Source: Oscillospiraceae bacterium
GTDB lineage: Bacteria; Bacillota; Clostridia; Oscillospirales; Ruminococcaceae
Length of the DNA stretch: 10,012 bases
Direction of reading: 5' to 3'
Assembly: GCA_016303235.1 (NCBI GenBank)
Contig: JAEDMB010000066.1
Coordinates: 1 to 10,012, forward strand
The position numbers were made by a program, and so were the translations under genes. The notes below the pieces were generated by a model. The model saw nothing but the letters and a program-made list of their open reading frames with translations. It was not told where the DNA came from and did no database searches. Shown here piece by piece: positions 1 to 6,938 of this stretch; position 1 is the first letter of the stretch, and each line of letters starts with the position of its first letter.

Positions 1-8
1 GAATACAG

Positions 9-14
9 TATAAT
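9..14 (+). promoter_or_regulatory. Possible -10 box for the HD-domain gene
   Basis: A perfect TATAAT lies 50 bases before the HD-protein start codon. Its -35 partner would fall before the first base of the window, so the promoter cannot be confirmed. The distance leaves room for a short leader and an AAAGG ribosome binding site at 50-54. Confidence 0.35.
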
Positions 15-64
15 AAACTTATACGGATTTTTTCTGTATAAAAATACTGAAAGGTTCTGATTAA

Positions 65-565
65 ATGCTTAAAGCAATTTGCTCAAAAAAAGATTTGACT
101 CAGACAGCTTATTTTGATTGTATTAAAGATATTGTTGATTCCACTGAACTCGAAAGCCTCAAGCTTATAACACATCATATATCTACTACTCGTTTTCAGC
201 ACTGCCTTAATGTTTCATATCATAATTATCTGATATGCAGTTTTTTAGGTCTTGATGCAAAATCCGCAGCACGTGCCGGACTGCTCCATGACCTTTTCTA
301 CTATGACCGCAAGGAATACAATAAGCATAAAAAATCTTTTTCACACAGCAGATTCCATTCGCTTGTCGCTCTTGAAAATGCCTCAAAGCTTACTGAAATC
401 AATGATATTGAACGTGATATTATTGAAAATCATATGTTCCCGTCAACAAGACAGCTCCCAAAACATAAAGAGGCTTTTGTTATAGTTATTGTAGACAAGT
501 ACTGTGCTGTTCTTGAATGTCTTCTGCCAAAGATAAAAAAATGCATTTCACGTAAAACTTCATAA
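65..565 (+). CDS. HD-domain phosphohydrolase, small, specificity unknown
   Basis: A 166-residue soluble protein with the hallmarks of the HD superfamily of metal-dependent phosphohydrolases. The first metal-ligand His is in RFQH (residues 43-46), the defining His-Asp pair is in GLLHDL (H75, D76), further histidines lie at 94, 98 and 123 (ENHMFP), and the terminal conserved Asp is in VDKY (D144). No second catalytic domain, signal peptide or membrane segment is visible. The family hydrolyses phosphomonoesters, nucleotides or cyclic nucleotides; nothing here fixes the substrate, so no pathway is assigned. The start is supported by AAAGG at 50-54, ten bases before ATG. The gene stands alone: it is followed at once by a shared hairpin terminator and a convergent membrane operon. 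Confidence is high for the fold and low for any specific reaction. Confidence 0.85.
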   Translation: MLKAICSKKDLTQTAYFDCIKDIVDSTELESLKLITHHISTTRFQHCLNVSYHNYLICSFLGLDAKSAARAGLLHDLFYYDRKEYNKHKKSFSHSRFHSLVALENASKLTEINDIERDIIENHMFPSTRQLPKHKEAFVIVIVDKYCAVLECLLPKIKKCISRKTS

Positions 566-599
566 AAAAATCGGGCGGTTGATTCCGTCCGATTTTTTT
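564..599. terminator. Bidirectional intrinsic terminator, HD gene / DUF445 gene
   Basis: A-tract (564-570), stem TCGGGCGG (571-578), loop TTGATT, stem CCGTCCGA (585-592) with one G-U pair, then seven T (593-599). The A- and T-tracts extend the stem and make it work in both directions. The left arm overlaps the HD-gene stop codon, and the DUF445 stop is only seven bases beyond the right arm. Confidence 0.92.
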
Positions 600-605
600 G
601 ACATA

Positions 606-1493
606 TCAGAAAAATATGTTTACAGTTCCGATTACAAGACCTATCAGGGCTCCGAGATTTACAACGGCACTCAGTTCCTTTTTCATAATTGACATCAGCA
701 AATCTTCAAGCATAAGCACGTCCATCTGATTGACTTTTTCTTCAACTATTTCTGAAATGCGGAAATTTTTTATAAATTCCTCGGCATGCTTTTCAATAAA
801 GCTTACATATATATTTAAAAATGATTCCGAAATCTTTTCTGTATCAATTCCGGATTCGCTTAAAATTTCATATATTGATTTGTTTTCAAGCTTTTCAGCC
901 TCGGAATTAACTATCGGAGAAATTATATCCCTGCCGTTTTCGCTTATGTATTCATTGACCTTGTCTCCGAGAGACATGCAGAGACTGTTTATAAGTTCAT
1001 CTTTTATGAACATTGCAAGCATAGTTCCGGCAACCTTTTCACGAACGGCATCACCGCCTTTTTCAGCGATAATCTGACCGAGATTTGCATTTTCAGCAGA
1101 ATCCATAATTTTATTTGTTATAATAAGACAGATATTCTGTTTTATTTCTTCATATTTTTCGGGAGTCATTGCCTTTCCGGCAAAATCCTTTACAGAAAGC
1201 TCGCTTTTTATGAGCTTTTCGGCATATGATTTTATTGTATTCTGCATTGATTCTGAAAGAAGTACATTTTTGATGTCATTTTCCGTAAGGAGCGTAGTTC
1301 CGACAGCTTTTCCGAGTGCCTTTGCAAGTCTCGGCTTGCCTTTAGGAATTATTCCGGGAGTAAAAGGCAGAGTTTTTCCGCCTATTTTTACAGGGTGCAG
1401 AGGTCTGAAAAGCATTTTTACTGCTATATAGTTTGTAAAATATCCTATTACCGCACCTATAACCGGCGGAATGATGTATTTTAATATTTCCAT
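606..1493 (-). CDS. DUF445 family membrane protein (YheB-like)
   Basis: A 295-residue protein of the DUF445 family (B. subtilis YheB and relatives); its molecular function is unknown. The N-terminal membrane segment (about residues 4-26) carries the family signature GxxIGYxTNYIAVKMLFRP, followed by a conserved KIGGKTLPFTPGIIPK-type stretch. A long, charged, mostly helical middle follows, and a second hydrophobic segment ends the protein (LGALIGLVIGTVNIFF). This suggests a protein anchored at both ends with a large helical domain between. YheB itself is longer, at roughly 370 residues as I recall, so the central region is shorter here. The start is ATG at 1493 because AAAGGA (1504-1509) lies ten bases before it; an in-frame TTG at 1502 would sit one base from that site. 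It begins 17 bases after the TVP38-family gene ends, so the two are almost certainly co-transcribed. Confidence 0.85.
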   Translation of the reverse strand: MEILKYIIPPVIGAVIGYFTNYIAVKMLFRPLHPVKIGGKTLPFTPGIIPKGKPRLAKALGKAVGTTLLTENDIKNVLLSESMQNTIKSYAEKLIKSELSVKDFAGKAMTPEKYEEIKQNICLIITNKIMDSAENANLGQIIAEKGGDAVREKVAGTMLAMFIKDELINSLCMSLGDKVNEYISENGRDIISPIVNSEAEKLENKSIYEILSESGIDTEKISESFLNIYVSFIEKHAEEFIKNFRISEIVEEKVNQMDVLMLEDLLMSIMKKELSAVVNLGALIGLVIGTVNIFF

Positions 1494-1503
1494 AAATTTC
1501 AAG

Positions 1504-1509
1504 TCCTTT
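1504..1509 (-). promoter_or_regulatory. Ribosome binding site fixing the DUF445 start
   Basis: AAAGGA on the minus strand, directly after the stop codon of the upstream TVP38-family gene. Its ten-base spacing selects ATG at 1493 over the in-frame TTG at 1502. Confidence 0.75.
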
Positions 1510-1510
1510 C

Positions 1511-2185
1511 TTATTTTTCGTGCTTGTCCAGAAATTTTGTTTTTATAAAATATCCTAAGATACTTAATAAACCAATAAGAGCAAAGAGAATAATTCCCAT
1601 TTTGAAATTTCCCTCAAAAAAACTGTTTCCCATTATAACGGAACACATCATAGCAGGAGTTCGGGCAACGGCTGTTATAAACATGAATTTTGCGGGCTTT
1701 ATATCTGTAAGTGCTGCTATATACGTTAGAAAATCCTTAGGAGTTCCCGGAATCAGAAACAGTATGAAAACTATCAGTGAGAGCTGTTTTTCATTTTTAA
1801 GAAAACGATGATTTTCAAATTTTTCTTTCGGGAAAATTTTTTCAACAAGCGGTTTTCCGAAAATTCTTACAAGATAGAAAACTATAAGAGTTCCAGTAAA
1901 TATTCCGACAAAGCAGAGTACACTTCCCCACAGCTTTCCAAAAAGAACTCCTCCTATAATGTCAACGGGAGCTCCGGGAATAAATGCAAGAACTATCTGA
2001 AGAATTTCTATTCCGACAAATATAAGCGGTGCGAAAATTCCGAAACTACGGATTTTTTCGTCAAGAAGTATTCTTCCCTCCTCTGTATATATCAGCTTTA
2101 CAAGCGGTATTATATAATAAAGAAGTATACCGCATACCGCAATAATCAAAACTGTTGCAATGGTCTTTGCAGTCTTTTTTTTCAT
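1511..2185 (-). CDS. TVP38/TMEM64 family (VTT-domain) inner-membrane protein
   Basis: A 224-residue polytopic membrane protein. A first hydrophobic helix spans about residues 8-30. The VTT/SNARE-associated (DedA-like) domain follows from about 50 to 200, with the re-entrant-type motif FIPGAPVDIIGGVLFG (68-83), a glycine-rich helix (GSVLCFVGIFTGT), and the second characteristic motif FLIPGTPKDFLTY (143-155). A final hydrophobic segment covers about 197-214 and the tail is basic. Proteins of this superfamily are implicated in lipid movement across the membrane (DedA in undecaprenyl phosphate recycling, eukaryotic VMP1/TMEM41B as scramblases). That role is inferred from the superfamily, not proven for this branch. 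AAAGGA (2196-2201) is ten bases before ATG. It is the first gene of a two-gene operon with the DUF445 protein and is divergent from the lipoprotein gene; I find no convincing promoter for it in the shared 183-base gap. Confidence 0.88.
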   Translation of the reverse strand: MKKKTAKTIATVLIIAVCGILLYYIIPLVKLIYTEEGRILLDEKIRSFGIFAPLIFVGIEILQIVLAFIPGAPVDIIGGVLFGKLWGSVLCFVGIFTGTLIVFYLVRIFGKPLVEKIFPKEKFENHRFLKNEKQLSLIVFILFLIPGTPKDFLTYIAALTDIKPAKFMFITAVARTPAMMCSVIMGNSFFEGNFKMGIILFALIGLLSILGYFIKTKFLDKHEK

Positions 2186-2289
2186 AGTCTGTCAGTCCTT
2201 TCAGATTGTACTGTTTATCTATTATGAACATTAAATGCGATAATTGTGTGTTGAAATTATTACCAAACTATTACATTTGCGGAAAACAC

Positions 2290-2318
2290 TTGACAATATT
2301 ATTTTTTTTGTATATAAT
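2290..2318 (+). promoter_or_regulatory. Consensus sigma-A promoter of the lipoprotein gene
   Basis: TTGACA (2290-2295), a 17-base spacer containing a T-run, and TATAAT (2313-2318): a perfect match to the housekeeping consensus. The ATG is 50 bases downstream of the -10 box, with AAAGGA at 2353-2358. No operator-like inverted repeat overlaps it, so expression is likely strong and housekeeping. Confidence 0.92.
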
Positions 2319-2368
2319 TAGTAACTGTAAATACTTATAAATAATTTATTGGAAAGGAACATAATAAA

Positions 2369-3337
2369 ATGAAAAATTACAGATTATTGTCTGCTGTTGT
2401 ACTTTCTGGAATGATTCTTGCATCTTTCGGCGGATGTGGAAACAAGGATAATTCTTCTTCTGAAGTACCATCTGCTGAATCCTCTCTTGACGAATCACAG
2501 ATAGCTGCCGTTCAGAAACCCGGTCTCAAATTTACTTACGGCGAACCGTCTACTTCCGGAAATACTCTGGACAACCCCGACCCGACTGCTCCGGCAACAA
2601 CTTCTTCTTCAAATTCCGGAAATGCTGTTACTTCTGTTGCGACTGTTACTGATGCACAGGGTTCTGCTGTTACTCAGATTGCCGATGTTACTGATTCAGC
2701 AGGTGCAGTTGTTACTACTCAGGCTATCGTTACTGATAGTGCCGGTACTCCTGTTACAGAGGCAGGCGGTGCAGTTGTTACTACTGTCGTAAATGTTACA
2801 GAAGTAGTCAACAAGACAGAAATCGTTACTGATTCAGATAAGCCTGATGATACTGAAACAACAACTTCCGGCGGTTCTTCATATCAGGCTGATATGAAAA
2901 CATTCAATGCAATGTGGCTTGATGTTTCCGAAAGCAAAAACTATACTTTCAATGACACATTTATTGAAGTAAAGGTTAAAATCAATGAGGATATTCCGGA
3001 CGGAAAATATCCTATAAACATCACATGGCCTGATTTCGCTGCTTATGACCCTGAAGTAATAGGAAAGTCAATTGACCCTGACCACACTGTCAACGGATAT
3101 ATATATGTAAATGTTCCCGCTGAAGAACAGACTATTCCGTCTGACGGATTCACTGTAATTGCTGAAAACGTTGAGGCTAAACAGGGCGGAGAGGCTGTTA
3201 TCAAGTTTGATATCAAGAATAACCCCGGAATCTGTGCTGTAAACTTCAATTTTGAGTATGACGAAAATGCCATAACAATTGACAGTGCATATGCCGTAGG
3301 AGAATTTGAAAAGATTTCTGACGGAAATCTCAGCTGA
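2369..3337 (+). CDS. Secreted lipoprotein, Ser/Thr-rich linker and rearranged cohesin-like module
   Basis: 322 residues, probably exported and lipid-anchored. Residues 1-22 are a signal peptide (MKNYRLL, then a hydrophobic core) ending in SFGGC, with Cys23 the likely lipidated residue; the lipobox is slightly atypical, with Phe at -3. Residues 24-172 are a low-complexity Ser/Thr/Ala/Val linker with three 14-residue repeats beginning VTD (93, 107, 121), a typical extended cell-surface spacer. Residues ~175-248 resemble the C-terminal half of a cohesin module (NAMWLDVSES, DTFIEVKVKI, DGKYPINI, VNGYIYV). Residues ~258-318 resemble the N-terminal half (FTVIAENVEAKQGGEAV, NNPGICAVNFNFEYDENAITI). 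The halves are in reversed order and together make about one module length. The start has AAAGGA ten bases upstream. The gene ends in tandem TGA stops and a terminator. A role in surface protein docking is inference; it could also be a truncated remnant. Confidence 0.8.
   Translation: MKNYRLLSAVVLSGMILASFGGCGNKDNSSSEVPSAESSLDESQIAAVQKPGLKFTYGEPSTSGNTLDNPDPTAPATTSSSNSGNAVTSVATVTDAQGSAVTQIADVTDSAGAVVTTQAIVTDSAGTPVTEAGGAVVTTVVNVTEVVNKTEIVTDSDKPDDTETTTSGGSSYQADMKTFNAMWLDVSESKNYTFNDTFIEVKVKINEDIPDGKYPINITWPDFAAYDPEVIGKSIDPDHTVNGYIYVNVPAEEQTIPSDGFTVIAENVEAKQGGEAVIKFDIKNNPGICAVNFNFEYDENAITIDSAYAVGEFEKISDGNLS
2645..2770 (+). repeat. Three tandem 42-bp coding repeats (14 residues each)
   Basis: In-frame repeats start at 2645, 2687 and 2729. 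Each encodes a unit beginning VTDxxG followed by a VT pair (VTDAQGSAVTQIAD, VTDSAGAVVTTQAI, VTDSAGTPVTEAGG). A degenerate fourth unit follows (AVVTTVVNVTEVV). The copies have diverged at the base level, so they are old or under protein-level selection. Confidence 0.8.
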
Positions 3338-3344
3338 TGAAAAG

Positions 3345-3365
3345 CTGAAAAAACAGATTTTTCAG
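3345..3365. other. AT-rich perfect inverted repeat between convergent genes
   Basis: CTGAAAAA (3345-3352) and TTTTTCAG (3358-3365) are perfect reverse complements around a five-base loop. On the minus strand this follows the GC-rich hairpin, so it may help stop rpoD transcripts, whose GC hairpin lacks a good U-tract in that direction. This role is inferred. Confidence 0.45.
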
Positions 3366-3371
3366 ATTATT

Positions 3372-3410
3372 CGGGCGACCAGAGGTCGCCCGTTGTTTCT
3401 GTATTTTTTT
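3372..3410 (+). terminator. Intrinsic terminator of the lipoprotein gene
   Basis: A nine-base-pair perfect stem, CGGGCGACC (3372-3380) and GGTCGCCCG (3384-3392), with loop AGA, then a T-rich run ending in seven T (3404-3410). It ends two bases before the rpoD stop codon. On the minus strand the hairpin is followed by AATAATCTG, so it may terminate rpoD less efficiently. Confidence 0.9.
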
Positions 3411-3411
3411 A

Positions 3412-4503
3412 TTATTCAAGAAAATCCTTGACTTTTTTGCTTCTGCTTGGGTGGCGGAGTTTGCGGAGAGCCTTTGCCTCAATCTGGCGTATACGTTCCC
3501 GTGTTACTTCAAAACGCTGACCTACTTCTTCAAGAGTGCGGGATTTTCCGTCCTCAAGTCCGAATCTTAATTTAAGTACCTTGGCTTCACGTTCTGTAAG
3601 TGTGTTGAGAACTTCATTGAGCTGTTCTTTAAGGAGCGTATGTGAGGCTGCTTCAGCCGGTGCGGGAGCATCTTCGTCCTGTATGAAGTCACCGAGATGG
3701 CTGTCTTCTTCTTCGCCTATCGGAGTTTCAAGAGATACAGGGTCCTGTGCTATACGCATTATTTCACGCACCTTGTCAACAGGCATATCAAGTTCCTTTG
3801 CAATTTCTTCCGGAGAGGGGTCACGTCCGTTTTCGTGGAGGAGCTGGCTTGAAACTTTTTTAACCTTTGTTATTGTTTCCACCATGTGAACCGGTATTCT
3901 GATAGTTCTTGCCTGGTCAGCAATAGCTCTTGTAATAGCCTGTCTTATCCACCATGTGGCATATGTTGAAAACTTGAATCCTTTTGTATAGTCAAATTTT
4001 TCAACGGCTTTGATAAGTCCGAGGTTGCCTTCCTGAATAAGGTCAAGGAACTGCATACCTCTGCCGACATATTTTTTAGCAATGCTTACAACAAGACGGA
4101 GATTGGCTTCAGAGAGTCTTTTTTTAGCCTCGGGGTCACCCTTCATCATTCTTTTTGCGAGTTCGGTTTCTTCTTCAGTAGTGAGGAGCGGAACTCTGCC
4201 TATTTCCTTGAGATATATTTTTACGGGGTCATCAATAGCTATTCCCTCTGTTGAAAGTGAAAGCTCAAGCTCGTCATTTGTAGGTACATCGATATTTGAG
4301 GATAAGTCAGCATCAAGGGGATAATCTTCAACTATTTTTATATTGAGGTTTTTGCAGTCATTATAGAAAGTGTCTATTTTGTCGTCAATCTGTTCTTCGT
4401 CCTCGAAATTTTCGAGAGCGTCCATAATTTCCTTTGTAGTGATTACGCCGTTGGTTTTTCCCTGTTCCATGAGGGCTTCCATAGTGTTCTTTTTTGTTTC
4501 CAT
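3412..4503 (-). CDS. rpoD: Primary RNA polymerase sigma factor RpoD (SigA)
   Basis: 363 residues, the usual length for Firmicute SigA. It directs RNA polymerase to housekeeping promoters. A short region 1.1 covers ~1-85. Region 1.2 is DDPVKIYLKEIGRVPLL (91-107). Region 2 includes the core-binding and -10 recognition segment (NLRLVVSIAKKYVGRG at ~134, FDYTKGFKFSTYATWWIRQAI at ~170-190). Region 3 follows (HMVETITKVKKVSSQLL onward). Region 4 ends with the helix-turn-helix that reads the -35 box (TLEEVGQRFEVTRERIRQIEAKALRKLRHP, 323-352). The presence of region 1.1 and the near-invariant region 2.4 distinguish it from alternative sigmas such as SigG, 2.9 kb away. ATG at 4503 has AGGAGGA (4511-4517) seven bases upstream. 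It starts 17 bases after dnaG ends, so the two form the classical dnaG-rpoD operon. It converges with the lipoprotein gene. Confidence 0.98.
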   Translation of the reverse strand: METKKNTMEALMEQGKTNGVITTKEIMDALENFEDEEQIDDKIDTFYNDCKNLNIKIVEDYPLDADLSSNIDVPTNDELELSLSTEGIAIDDPVKIYLKEIGRVPLLTTEEETELAKRMMKGDPEAKKRLSEANLRLVVSIAKKYVGRGMQFLDLIQEGNLGLIKAVEKFDYTKGFKFSTYATWWIRQAITRAIADQARTIRIPVHMVETITKVKKVSSQLLHENGRDPSPEEIAKELDMPVDKVREIMRIAQDPVSLETPIGEEEDSHLGDFIQDEDAPAPAEAASHTLLKEQLNEVLNTLTEREAKVLKLRFGLEDGKSRTLEEVGQRFEVTRERIRQIEAKALRKLRHPSRSKKVKDFLE

Positions 4504-4520
4504 AAAGCAATCCTCCTGAT

Positions 4521-6254
4521 TTATTTTTTACCTTTTTTTTGAAACTTTTCCAGAATTGATTCATCGGAAAGGTTTTCAGCGTTATTATAAGATTTCAGAA
4601 CCTCTGCACATTCTTCAAAACCACGTTCAACAGCGGTAATGTTTTTGTTTTTCGCCTCTATTCCGCTTATTCTTCCCATTTCTGCAAGTGAAAATTCATC
4701 TGCAAGCATTGAGACGGTGAAATGTTCGGATTTGGTCATAGCATTGCAGAGTGCGGAATATACTTTTTTATTGAAATCCGTTATGAAAATTTCGGGCGGA
4801 GCTTTTCTGGAAATAGTTTCTGCCTTTTCCGGATAGCGGAGAAGATAGCGGATAATTTCCTCCTCAGCGTTAGCCTCTCTGCGGTGCGAAACAGATTCCG
4901 GATTTATTTCGTCATTCCGGAAAGTTTCTGCAACAACGTTATTCCATTCACGTTTTTCTTCGGTTCTGGTATTTTTTTTGATTTCGCTGTCAATATGACT
5001 TTTCAGTATATCTTTTGATATACCGCTTTTTTCAACAGTCTGGGATATGTATATATCACGTTCAATAGTATTCTGTATTCCGGCAAGAAACCTGACGGCA
5101 CGCTTGATAAATTCTATTTTTCCCTGTTCGGAGTTTATGTCAAGACCTTCCGCACATTTTTCAAGCATAAAGGAATTTGCATCTTCAGAATTGTTTATTA
5201 AACTTCTGAAACGGTCGGCACCGAATTTTTTGATATATTCGTCAGGGTCTTTAGCACCTTCCATTTTTATAATTCTCGCTGAAATTCCAGCCTCGGAAAG
5301 AATATTTATTGCTCTCTGTGAGGCTTTCTGACCGGCATTGTCGCTGTCATAGCAGAGAAGAAGTTCATCGCAGTATCTTTTAAGCTTTGTTGCATGCGAA
5401 GATGTAAGAGCAGTTCCGAGAGTTGCAACAGCATTTTCAAATCCTGCCTGATTAAGAGATATTACGTCCATATATCCTTCTGCAAGAATCAGCTTTTTTG
5501 ACGGTGAATTTCTTGCGAAATTCAGTGAAAACAGATTGTTCCCCTTGTCGAATACAGGGGTCTTGTTAGTGTTCAGGTATTTTGGCTTTGAGTCATCGAG
5601 GACACGCCCTCCGAATCCTATAATATTTCCCCTCAAATCAACTATCGGGAACATTGCACGGTTGCGGAATACATCATAGTATTTTCCGTTTTTTTCGGAT
5701 TTTGTACAGAGCCACGCATCGGAAAGAATTTCATCGCTGAATCCTTTTGACTTCATATGCTTATAGAGGCTGTCCCATGAATCGGGAGCATATCCGAGAC
5801 CATATTTTTTTATAGTCTGTGGTGAAAGCTTTCTTTCTATAAAATAATTAAGACCTCTTTTGTCAGAGCCTTTTATCATATTCAGATAGAAATAATTTCC
5901 TGCCTCACGGTTTGCCTCATATATTTTTCTTTTTTTGTCGGCATATCCGTTTTCCTTATTCTGTTCGGGAATCTGTATTCCTGAACGTTCAGCAAGGAGC
6001 TTTACAGCCTCCGAAAATTCAAGATTTTCAATTCCCATTATGAAAGTTATCACATCTCCGCCCGCACCGCAACCGAAACAGTAAAAGCTTTGTGTATCTG
6101 TAAAGACGGTACAGGAGGGAGTTTTTTCGGAGTGGAAAGGACAGGCACATACATAATTATGCCCCTGCCGTAAAAGATTTACATATGAACCGACAACCGA
6201 TTCAATAGGATTGGCTGATTTGAGCTGATACAGAAATTCATCATTTCTTAACAT
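4521..6254 (-). CDS. dnaG: DNA primase DnaG
   Basis: 577 residues counted from ATG at 6254. It synthesises RNA primers at the replication fork. The N-terminal CHC2 zinc finger has ligands C38, H41, C59 and C62 (CPFHSEKTPSC, FYCFGCGAGGD). The catalytic core follows, with RNA-polymerase-domain motifs (YGLGYAPDSWDSL, FRNRAMFPIVDLRGNIIGFGGR) and the Toprim domain. The Toprim acidic residues are E259 in AEGYMDV and D303/D305 in YDSDNAGQ, with KDPDEYI further on. The last ~130 residues form a helical domain of the DnaB-helicase-binding type. The start is chosen because GGAGG (6262-6266) is seven bases before it; an ATG 18 bases upstream has no ribosome site. CTCC just 5' could pair with that GGAGG and dampen initiation (inference). 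Downstream is rpoD (17-base gap) and upstream is yigZ (30-base gap), all on one strand. Confidence 0.98.
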   Translation of the reverse strand: MLRNDEFLYQLKSANPIESVVGSYVNLLRQGHNYVCACPFHSEKTPSCTVFTDTQSFYCFGCGAGGDVITFIMGIENLEFSEAVKLLAERSGIQIPEQNKENGYADKKRKIYEANREAGNYFYLNMIKGSDKRGLNYFIERKLSPQTIKKYGLGYAPDSWDSLYKHMKSKGFSDEILSDAWLCTKSEKNGKYYDVFRNRAMFPIVDLRGNIIGFGGRVLDDSKPKYLNTNKTPVFDKGNNLFSLNFARNSPSKKLILAEGYMDVISLNQAGFENAVATLGTALTSSHATKLKRYCDELLLCYDSDNAGQKASQRAINILSEAGISARIIKMEGAKDPDEYIKKFGADRFRSLINNSEDANSFMLEKCAEGLDINSEQGKIEFIKRAVRFLAGIQNTIERDIYISQTVEKSGISKDILKSHIDSEIKKNTRTEEKREWNNVVAETFRNDEINPESVSHRREANAEEEIIRYLLRYPEKAETISRKAPPEIFITDFNKKVYSALCNAMTKSEHFTVSMLADEFSLAEMGRISGIEAKNKNITAVERGFEECAEVLKSYNNAENLSDESILEKFQKKGKK

Positions 6255-6261
6255 ATAATAA

Positions 6262-6266
6262 CCTCC
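6262..6266 (-). promoter_or_regulatory. Ribosome binding site fixing the dnaG start
   Basis: GGAGG on the minus strand, seven bases before ATG at 6254. It lies inside the coding span that the upstream in-frame ATG (6272) would create, which argues against that longer start. Confidence 0.85.
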
Positions 6267-6284
6267 GGACATTCAGGAGAATTT

Positions 6285-6920
6285 TTATTTTTTTACTGAT
6301 GAAAAATCTTCAAAGAGTTCCTCTTTAATTTCAACTGAAATATTTCCGTTGGAAATATTTACAAGCTCGTTGCAGAGCTTTTCACGGGATTCATCGGTAA
6401 CAAGGAGTTCAAGCCTTACCCTGTCGCCGAAATCCGAAGATACAGTGATAACTTCATATTTCGGAATAATGTATGATATTTTGCCGTAAAGAGAATAGTC
6501 AACGGAAATATTAATGCGGGTGCAACGGCACATATGCATAATTTCTGCGGAATCGCATGTGATTGAGGCACAGTGCGAATAAGCTCTTACAAGACCTCCT
6601 CCGCCTAAAAGAATCCCTCCGAAATATCGTGTCACGACTATGCAGACATCGGTAAGATTTTTTTTTCTGAGTACATCGAAAACAGGTATTCCGGCAGTTC
6701 CCTGAGGTTCGCCGTCATCTGAATATCTTGATATATTGTCATTTCTGAGAATATATGCATAAACGTTGTGAGTAGCCTTGCGGTGCTTTTCCCTTATGCT
6801 TTCAATAAAGCTGACAGCCTCGTCATTAGTGGTGACAGGGGCGATATATCCTATAAATTCGGAACGCTTTTCGGTGAAAGATGCCTCTGCCTTTTCTGCA
6901 ATGGTATAATAGTTATTCAT
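6285..6920 (-). CDS. yigZ: YigZ / IMPACT family protein
   Basis: 211 residues, the normal length for bacterial YigZ (YvyE in B. subtilis). The N-terminal UPF0029/IMPACT domain carries the family motifs KRSEFIG (18-24), ATHNVYAY (49-56), SDDGEPQGTAGIP (67-79) and VVTRYFGGILLGGGGLVRAYS (95-115). The C-terminal ~70 residues form the DUF1949 ferredoxin-like domain. Eukaryotic IMPACT modulates Gcn2 and thus translational control. The bacterial members have a ribosomal-protein-S5-like fold and a possible nucleic-acid or translation link, but no settled function. ATG at 6920 is chosen because the conserved domain begins there and AGGTG (6926-6930) precedes it by five bases. The frame stays open to 7121 only by running antiparallel-free through the rpmE terminator and gene in another frame. 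The gene lies between the rpmE terminator and dnaG; co-transcription with dnaG-rpoD is likely. Confidence 0.93.
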   Translation of the reverse strand: MNNYYTIAEKAEASFTEKRSEFIGYIAPVTTNDEAVSFIESIREKHRKATHNVYAYILRNDNISRYSDDGEPQGTAGIPVFDVLRKKNLTDVCIVVTRYFGGILLGGGGLVRAYSHCASITCDSAEIMHMCRCTRINISVDYSLYGKISYIIPKYEVITVSSDFGDRVRLELLVTDESREKLCNELVNISNGNISVEIKEELFEDFSSVKK

Positions 6921-6938
6921 TGTAACACCTGCCTGACG

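Noticed and set aside
1494..1502. TTG start for the DUF445 protein
   Set aside because: The AAAGGA site would be one base away, too close for initiation; the ATG nine bases on has normal spacing.
1808..2227. 139-codon open frame on the plus strand opposite the VTT gene
   Set aside because: It is antisense to a conserved membrane protein; its Lys/Tyr/Ser-rich content is what the complement of hydrophobic codons gives.
2186..2289. Promoter for the TVP38-DUF445 operon (CATAAT around 2223-2228 on the minus strand)
   Set aside because: No -35 hexamer of quality at 16-18 bases; not enough to report as a feature although a promoter is probably in this gap.
3536..5331. Open frames on the plus strand opposite rpoD and dnaG
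   Set aside because: Low-complexity Ser/Phe-rich translations antisense to well-conserved genes, with no ribosome sites and no recognisable domains.
6255..6272. Earlier in-frame ATG for dnaG, adding six residues
   Set aside because: It has no ribosome binding site, and the strong GGAGG for the later ATG lies inside the extension.
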